DNA of 64,000 nucleotides from Liolophura sinensis (lineage: Eukaryota; Mollusca; Polyplacophora; Chitonida; Chitonidae): assembly GCF_032854445.1 (NCBI RefSeq), contig NC_088297.1:27397915-27461914 (forward strand). Direction: 5' to 3'. The notes under the pieces were generated by a model. The model was not told the DNA's origin. It saw nothing but the letters and a program-made list of their open reading frames with translations, and did no database searches. The position numbers and the translations under genes are program-made. This document shows positions 58,175 to 64,000 of the stretch, piece after piece (the stretch's first letter is position 1; every line of letters begins with the position of its first letter).

Positions 58175-59494
58175 GCCGATACCAACCCTAGCGACGACGA
58201 TGGCTGTCTTCTCCGCATCGTGATTCTTTAGGGGTTCGGCGGCGGTGGGTGGTGGGACGCTTTCTTGTGGCTCAACGAGGGAAGGTGGTGGGACGCTTTC
58301 TTGCAGCTTAACGTGGAAAGGTGGTGGGACGCTTTCTTGTGGCTTAACGATCCCGTGGAAAGGTGCGCGCTTGTGCAAAGTGGGCGGTACTTTAGCGTTG
58401 ACACCCTCATTGGCGCCTAGCTTCTGGTCCTCTGTGGCCACGACGATTTTGTTGTTGTAGTTCGCCACATGGCCGATCTGCAGAAGCATGTCGCTGGGGG
58501 CCATATATAGGCCTATGCCATACACAAAGTCTACAGCGCTCCCGGCATACTGTAGCACGTTCTGGTAGCGTTTGATAGCAGACGGAAGGTCGATCGAAGA
58601 GGAAATAGCGTCTTCAACGTTCGCGGCAAACTGTTTTTGCGCGTCAAAGGCTGTGCCCGTGCCTAGAATACGCGCCCTTGTATGCGCTTGGGCGCCTAGA
58701 AAAGCCCGCACGTATGTCCAGATGGAATCGTTTAGGCGCTCTACGCCCAGCTGCGTGAATCCTTGGGATTTGTCGGCAATGAGCGACGCCCAAGCCTCCT
58801 CGGCGTCCTGCTGGATGTAGTCGACGTGGAGCGCTGTAGGCTTTCTAGAGAACGACATCCTGCTCGGATAGAAGGCCCCATCGCCAACGGGGCTGTAACC
58901 CGTTCTCGTGATATAGTAATATGCCACTCCGAGGCCGTGATTCACCCCCCTGCGCCTCCAGTCTGTGTGCTTATCTACGCGGAATTCCCTACAAATCCTC
59001 TCATAGGCCCTCTCGTCGTGGGGGTTTTTGAATGCCGCCCACGCTCTGTCTTGCGGCAGTGGGGCCTGGATCTCTTCCAAGGTCCGCCTAACTTGGTAAT
59101 ACACATGGAACGTGTACAGAGCCCTTATTTGTTTGTCGGGGGCGAGAAGATGGTCTTTTACAGAGACGCCGCAGCCCGTGGTTGCGCACCAGACCGCGAA
59201 GTTCACTTGGTTCTGCCAGAATTGCATAGGATTGATGTTCCAGGCCCGAACAATGTCATTGCTGGTTATCTGTGGCAGCCGGTACTTGGCCAACATATCT
59301 GTGAACTGGACTGGAAAGGCCTTCTTTTCATCGATGTAGATGTCAAATCGCGTGAGCTGCTCTGCGTGGGTTTGGATACTATGAAATGCCCCGGCCTTGT
59401 AAGTGGCCTCTCTATTGAACCTGTAAGCGTCGCTGTTCATCGTGGCTAAAATGTTCATCACATTGTCTGACATTCTAAACGGGGCACAGCACAC
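58148..59494 (-). CDS. P1 conserved structural-type protein
   Basis: An open frame of 448 codons; the likely start is ATG 59440 (MNSDAYRFNREATYKAG). Landmarks: FHVYYQVRRTLEEIQAPLP, WRRRGVNHGLGVAYYYITRT, VYGIGLYMAPSDMLLQIGH. The C terminus has three imperfect repeats of a proline-rich unit (QESVPPP). I know this as a recurrent unnamed gene of Polinton-like elements but not its function. It overlaps the membrane protein 3' end by a few bases. It is one of the few P1 genes with an unbroken frame. Confidence 0.6.
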   Translation of the reverse strand: MCCAPFRMSDNVMNILATMNSDAYRFNREATYKAGAFHSIQTHAEQLTRFDIYIDEKKAFPVQFTDMLAKYRLPQITSNDIVRAWNINPMQFWQNQVNFAVWCATTGCGVSVKDHLLAPDKQIRALYTFHVYYQVRRTLEEIQAPLPQDRAWAAFKNPHDERAYERICREFRVDKHTDWRRRGVNHGLGVAYYYITRTGYSPVGDGAFYPSRMSFSRKPTALHVDYIQQDAEEAWASLIADKSQGFTQLGVERLNDSIWTYVRAFLGAQAHTRARILGTGTAFDAQKQFAANVEDAISSSIDLPSAIKRYQNVLQYAGSAVDFVYGIGLYMAPSDMLLQIGHVANYNNKIVVATEDQKLGANEGVNAKVPPTLHKRAPFHGIVKPQESVPPPFHVKLQESVPPPSLVEPQESVPPPTAAEPLKNHDAEKTAIVVARVGIGLLLLQTMR

Positions 59495-60167
59495 GCTGCC
59501 TCATGCCCTTAACAACCTCGACGGCCGTCTTAAAACCGCCCTTCGCGAGATAACCTTCTACCAGGCCTGGGTGAATATCCCCACCGGAGTGGGCTTCTTG
59601 CTTGAGCGCAAACGTGTGGAAGTGCTGACGGGCTACTACAATGTCTGTACGCTGGACAAGGACATATTCCGCCCGCATGGGGTTTCTTTGGGATTGAATG
59701 AAGCCACGGGCCGCTTAGTCCTTACCCTCCCTAAAAATTCCATCATAACGCTCCCACCGACAGGCTCTACGGTTCATAACACCGACCCTCTCCCTGCAGC
59801 AGTGAGCCTTCCTGGGCGAACAGTGTTGCAAAGACACGCTGAGCGATCCTACCCACCAGCCGGCCCGCAGTCAGGCCAACAATGTTGTCAGCTGTACTTT
59901 GTTTTGACACGTGGTTTTTGTTTTGATCGGCTGCGCCTTGTATACATTGTTGCCAGCCAGCCAGCTAGCCAGCCGGTGCACCAGCCAGCCAGCCAGCTGG
60001 GAAGTAGACCCTTATACATGTCACCTACATGGAGTGGAAACCATATCTACACACCATCTACATGTGATAGAAAACACATCTACATACCACCTACATGGAG
60101 TAGACCCTATCCCCTCAATGAGGAGCCGATGGGCGAACCTAAATTTTTTTTAATACATAATACATAG
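59451..60167 (+). CDS. P1 penton-like minor capsid protein, C-terminal part altered
   Basis: From ATG 59451: MFITLSDILNGAQHTLPHAL, LREITFYQAWVNIPTG, GYYNVCTLDKDIFRP, ATGRLVLTLPKNS. These blocks match the N-terminal half of penton-type proteins of Polinton-like viruses. After about 59770 the sequence becomes low-complexity (CCAGCCAGCC repeat 59950-60000; ACATG repeats), so the real C terminus is lost. The start is 10 bp from that of the divergent gene at 59440. Confidence 0.55.
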   Translation: MFITLSDILNGAQHTLPHALNNLDGRLKTALREITFYQAWVNIPTGVGFLLERKRVEVLTGYYNVCTLDKDIFRPHGVSLGLNEATGRLVLTLPKNSIITLPPTGSTVHNTDPLPAAVSLPGRTVLQRHAERSYPPAGPQSGQQCCQLYFVLTRGFCFDRLRLVYIVASQPASQPVHQPASQLGSRPLYMSPTWSGNHIYTPSTCDRKHIYIPPTWSRPYPLNEEPMGEPKFFLIHNT

Positions 60168-60280
60168 GAGCTATCTGGATAGATATCAGCCCTAGCATGA
60201 CACACTGACACACTGGCCCAGTCGATAAAAAAAGAAACACAAAAGCCGGGGTTGACTCCAAAAAAAAACGGTATTATTAT

Positions 60281-62282
60281 TTACAGCAATGTACAGGTAT
60301 GTAACACGGAGCGTTGATATACCTCTGTGTGGTTGGGAGGGACTTCGTACATTAACGTGGGACGAACAATCTCTACGTAATACGCTCGAATGGGTCGGGA
60401 ATCCTTGACATGCTGACAGACGTCTTCAGTGTACGCTCGCAGCACCTGCAGTCGCCCCTCATTGACCCTACCATCCGCAAACATACTACGAAGTACACCC
60501 GTGTAGCTTTGTAGGTCGGTGACGACAGCTACCCAGTCTTTCCATTGAGGCGTTGTACGGAGCTTCGCCAGGCTAGAAAAGACATAAAGAAGACACCGTC
60601 GTCATTCTAATGCCGTCACCGACCGAACCCTATCCACATCAATCAAACTATAGATAGATAGACAGATAGATAGATAGATAGATATCACTTAACAACAGGT
60701 AAGACATAACCAACACAAAAGACCAGGGTGAAATTTCAACCTGAAAACTTTTTTTCGAACTCGAACAGTGAAGGCATGAACGAATCAACGAATGAATAAA
60801 TGCATGCTGTATGTGTCCATTATTTTTTTCACGGTGAGATATGTCTCGTCATGACGGTTGAATCACCAAAATGATGGTGCCGACACTGGTCAATGTTTAT
60901 AACGCACACCACCCTAGTCACCTCCCTGTAAAAACACATAGGTAAAAAAACAAGAATGAATGAAGGGAGAGGGGAAAAAAGAAACAAAACAAAAAGTGGG
61001 TAAAAGTGGGTAAGGGTGGTGCGGTTAAAAAAAAACACTCACTCAGTCATTGTCTGGGTGGCCTGGGCGGCCTGGGTGGCTTGGTTGTTAGGTAGGATTG
61101 TAGGCTTATCGTCAGGTACAGGGAGGTTGTTGGCTGTCATCAAATACTCCACGTACATCTGGGCGAATGCCGGGTCCGATCTGTTGATCGGCGTCTCATT
61201 TAAAAACTGCCGCAGTTGGTCTTTCAAACTCTTCTCCACAGCCCACGGGAGGGAGGCTGCCTTACGGGCCTGGCGCATGAACTTGACCAACACAGCTCCC
61301 TCTTTCAGGTAACGCATACGAGCCTCGTCCACGATACTCAGGGCCAGCTCTCGGTTCTCCAGCAAGGGAGGTCGGGGAGGAGATGGATCATTCGTGGTGT
61401 TGGTGGGTTGTTGACCGTACACATCGCGCTGTAACTTGAGGAGGTGGGGTTGGAGAGCCGCATCGTAAGTTTGCCATAGCAAGGCTGTTAGCGCCGTCTC
61501 AAGCTCTGGCTTTAACGGCTCCGCCTTTTCCACCTTTTCCACTGGGACGTCGGGGATGATGGGGGCAGTAGTAGCAGCAGCAGTCTCATCATCAGCAGTC
61601 ACAGCAGCAGTCACAGCAGCAGTCAAAGCGGCACTCACAGCAACACTCACCTCTCCATTGTTCCCCTCCTCCTCCTCCTCCATCTCCATCCCCGGCTCTT
61701 GGTTGTCGTCGTTATCTCCAGCCTCTACCACCACCAGCAACAAGGCGTCGATGTCGGGGATGGACTGGACCAGTTTTTGCCAGTAAGTCCGGTACTTGAG
61801 CGTGATAGAGTACTCGTCGGGTAGAGTGGACCGTTCGGACGGTAGGCTCGCCATTTCTTCACATAAACATACAGGACACCCTCCGAGGTCGTCAGCGTGG
61901 ACAGAAAGTACCCGTTGGATAACGGCTCCCGCACTGGTAAACCCGCCTCAGGTAGATCACCAGCCAGGGTCTTGAGCCGGATCCACCCCTCCCCGTCAAG
62001 CCTGACGCGTTTGGGTGGAGCGTTCGGGTTTGTAGGTGATACAGAAGCTGAGCGTTTCATTCTGATGGCAGCATGCAGGGGGTTCACGGTCGTAGAGCGT
62101 TTCATCTCGGCAGGCAGGTAGGTAGTGTAGCAGACTCTCTCTTCTCTCTCTCTCCTCTCTCTCGGTAGGTCGGTAGGTCGGGTCGTCAGGAGGCTGGCAG
62201 GCAGGTAGGGCGTCAGGTAAATCTGAGGCTGCTGGTCGTCGTCTTCACCGGCTTTTATCCTATCCACGCGGAACTCAACCAC
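60281..62282 (-). pseudogene. P1 spliced PC4-like DNA-binding gene, one frameshift
   Basis: Minus strand, starting just inside the right TIR. First exon 62282-61043 in two frames. One contains a basic stretch (MKRSASVSPTNPNAPPKRVR) and YFLSTLTTSEGVLYVYVKKW. After a frame change near 61830 the other gives YSITLKYRTYWQKLVQSIPD IDALL, which together resemble the strand-strand-helix order of PC4/p15 coactivators. An acidic and alanine-rich linker follows. Donor 61043 (GA/GTGAGT) and acceptor 60572 (TTCTAG/CC) join in phase to exon 2 (WKDWVAVVTDLQSY, SMFADGRVNEGRLQV) ending at 60281. PC4 assignment is tentative. Confidence 0.5.
60573..61042 (-). other. intron of the P1 PC4-like gene
   Basis: 470-bp intron with GTGAGT donor and CTAG acceptor on the minus strand. 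It contains a (GATA)n microsatellite at 60652-60682. Confidence 0.6.
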
Positions 62283-62312
62283 ACGCTGATTGGTCCTTTT
62301 TTTCTTACATAA

Positions 62313-62657
62313 CCCACTTCTCGTCCGTTTTGGGGGTTATCCATTGGTCCGTGTTGGGGCAAATCCCGCTCACCCATCGGTCCGTTTTTGGCGACAAAGA
62401 GCTGTCCCACTCAACTTTACAAGCCGACGTTTTGCCTCTTTTTTCATTCCCACTACCACCACTACTATACTGTACTCTATTATACTACACTCCACTCTAG
62501 TATACACACCCCGTCGTGGAAAAAACCCACCATCACCACTGCCTCACACACACTTGACACACCTCCGGGCTGGGAGTGACCCACACAAAAAACACGCTCC
62601 TCAAAACCACAAAAACTCACTCCTCAATGCGACACCAATCGTGCATACTCTACTACT
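62313..62657 (-). repeat. P1 right terminal inverted repeat
   Basis: Reverse complement of 23074-23423. It keeps the GCAAAACGTCGGCTTGTAAA block and CCAAT boxes (ATTGG at 62343); one box is mutated (ATCGG). It points inward to the PC4-like gene. Confidence 0.88.
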
Positions 62658-62663
62658 TACCTC
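62658..62663. repeat. target-site duplication of P1, right copy
   Basis: TACCTC, identical to 23068-23073. Confidence 0.9.
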
Positions 62664-62675
62664 AAATTCAGCAAT

Positions 62676-62765
62676 ATTTCGTATTTATTTATTTGATTGG
62701 TGTTTTTATGCCATACTCAAGATATTTCGCTCATATCTCGGCGGCTGACATTAAGAGGAAGAGGA
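62676..62765 (-). repeat. SINE tail outside P1, inverted
   Basis: TATTTATTTATTTGATTGGT GTTTTTATGCCATACTCAAG reverse complements the SINE tail; host sequence 3' of the fibrinogen-domain gene. Confidence 0.7.
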
Positions 62766-63026
62766 GAGGAAAGAGAAAGACCGTATACCTCGACTGATAA
62801 ATATTAAACAAACAAAAAAACTCACACATAACCACCATAAACATTTGGTATAATGAGCTGAAGTGAAACTTTTCCAGTTATTGATGGAAATTAAGGCATA
62901 TCTCTCATCACCATCGGCGTTAACAACTGATATACAAATCCACTCGCCAACGTTTCGCTTTTGACGAATGCGCCTTTAGCACTTGTCGATCAAAAGTAGT
63001 TCGGTATTCCCGCGCAGCGTAGCTGT

Positions 63027-63795
63027 TTACTGAGTGCGGATCCTCATGAGAGACCAGTTAGAGGCCTGGGACCAAGATGGCGTCCTGGCGTTCACGTTGG
63101 TGGTAGAACAGCTGTACTGATAGCGACTACAGGATCCCCACCAGCCAGATTTGGCGCAGTATCTCGTGGTCTTAAACCAAAAGCCGCCATTTTGTGTACT
63201 ACTACATCTGTTGTTGTTGTTTTCTCTGTCCTTTGTGCCGAAGCTGTAGTTTCGCAGGTAAGTCAATTGATCGCCTGCAAATAAAATAAACCTTCATAAA
63301 GAACAGTTGTACTAAAAACAATTAGCACGTGAAGTTTTACATAGGTTTAGCATAGGTTAACAAAACCTACAGACATAGATCTATATAGGAAGTCAAAAAT
63401 ATAACGTCCCCGTTATGGAATATTTAGGGCAAAACTTACTCCCCTTAGCTAATAGCGAATGTACCATATTTCAGCTGGACGTTGTGACTTTTCAAAGAAA
63501 CATAAATAATTATTAACACTGAACCTTTTCCTCAAACAGAGCTTTGTTTTTATAGTTTTGTTATGTGGTTGTTTTCTGTGAAAAGAATTTGCCACTATAG
63601 TGGCACACACTATGTTTGTTTATATCGCACCTGCATTTCCTGCGGTGTAGCGAACTGACTTCAGCTTAAAGTTGCGGCTGCTGGAATCCATCTGGAAATC
63701 CCTGTAATGCGAGTATCGGAGCTGACCAACACTCGTCTTGATGTACACCTTCAGTTCGGAGTGACGCGTCGTCAGGGAGGAAATGGCGTCATTAC
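63027..63795 (-). CDS. fibrinogen-related domain protein, last two exons
   Basis: Minus strand; continues beyond the window. Exon 63795-63631 (acceptor TTTCAG, donor GTGCGA) encodes NDAISSLTTRHSELKVYIKT and NFKLKSVRYTAGNA. Exon 63274-63027 (acceptor TTTGCAG) joins in phase to give GNAGDQLTYLRNYSFGTKDR and ends WSLMRIRTQ with TAA. GNAGD...F.TKDRENNNN is the calcium-binding and polymerisation-pocket region of fibrinogen C-terminal domains, used in lectin-like secreted immune proteins in invertebrates. P1 is inserted about 365 bp downstream of its stop codon. Confidence 0.85.
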
Positions 63796-64000
63796 CTGAA
63801 AGAGAAGAGAGGGATAAATCACCATGTTAATACTTTAGGCCGAGTCAAGCCAAGGACATATGTGTAATCACTGACGTCATGACTGGAGAGAAAGAGAGAG
63901 ACCAAAAATTACTCAGTGGAGTGGTTTAAAACTTCTTCTCTGTTTTCCTATTGGCAACTGTCTGCATGATAGAAACCAGTTATCACCTTATTTCTTAGTT

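Larger units (their letters stand above)
23074..62657. mobile_element. P1: 39.6-kb Polinton/Maverick-type element with cargo genes
   Basis: What is seen: long inverted repeats at both ends starting AGTAGTAGAGTATGC, an exact TACCTC duplication outside them, and between them integrase, PolB, capsid and other Polinton-type genes. What is known: Polintons are virus-like DNA elements with a retroviral-type integrase, protein-primed PolB, 6-bp duplications and TIRs starting AG, usually 15-20 kb. P1 is twice that. Removing nested P2 (12.4 kb) and the A1CF-like/Nanos-Myc segment (about 11 kb) brings it back to about 16 kb. Layout: left TIR, small ORF, inverted A1CF-like fragment, P2, cargo, integrase, PolB, capsid, right TIR. 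PolB, capsid and integrase are broken, so it is not autonomous now. An alternative to cargo capture is a complex rearrangement that placed two half-elements around a host gene, but that would not readily give matching duplications. Confidence 0.8.

Noticed and set aside
23074..62657. Chance match of flanking hexamers, so no single outer element
   Set aside because: The hexamers abut the exact ends of long matching inverted repeats, and duplication length and TIR start fit Polintons; chance is unlikely, although rearrangement cannot be fully excluded.
62290..62748. 152-codon ORF in the right TIR, and its mirror at 23067-23492
   Set aside because: It reads through CCAAT repeats and the TIR into host DNA; the frame is a by-product of the repeat and has no domain.

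Overview
The window is a eukaryotic, lophotrochozoan-like genome segment. It has spliced genes, long introns full of minisatellites, tRNA-headed SINEs of the kind common in mollusc and related genomes, and nested DNA transposons. The species cannot be fixed from the sequence. Recognisable host genes lie at both edges: the last two exons of EXTL3 (+, 1294-1983); a four-exon cysteine-rich protein with a hydrophobic GPI-type tail (+, 14183-20505) whose introns hold most of the minisatellites; and the 3' end of a fibrinogen-domain gene (-, 63027-63795).

Between them, 23074-62657 reads as one 39.6-kb Polinton/Maverick-type element, called P1 here. It has ~345-bp terminal inverted repeats (TIRs) starting AGTAGTAGAG and an exact 6-bp target duplication, TACCTC, on both sides. 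Its right part carries Polinton genes: integrase (-), a zinc-ribbon protein, protein-primed PolB (+), major capsid (-), a membrane protein (+), a conserved structural-type protein (-), a penton-like protein (+) and a spliced PC4-like gene (-). Most are broken by stops, frameshifts or insertions. No packaging ATPase or protease was found.

P1 holds a Russian-doll nest. P2 (24507-36910) is a small degraded Polinton relative with 77-bp TIRs and a CGTTC duplication. Inside it sits a hAT (24925-31617, TATTAG duplication), and inside that hAT's transposase gene sits a second hAT (26086-28833, ATATG duplication).

The most striking part is a cargo of about 11 kb between P2 and the P1 integrase. It holds an intact nine-exon A1CF/RBM46-family RNA-binding gene that lacks RRM2 (37350-43907). 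Overlapping an alternative last exon of that gene is an intact ORF (44917-45408) that fuses a complete Nanos-type zinc finger directly to a Myc-type helix-loop-helix leucine zipper. I know of no described Nanos-Myc fusion. An inverted, decayed copy of the A1CF-like 3' end lies in the P1 left arm next to a P1 promoter fragment, which ties this gene to the element a second time.

The TIRs contain CCAAT-box promoters pointing inward. A strong splice donor downstream of the left one (23739) could feed the acceptor just before the A1CF-like start codon (37349). The cargo reading frames are clean while the virus-like genes are dead, so the cargo may be kept by selection, either as a host gene inside the element or as a domesticated cassette.
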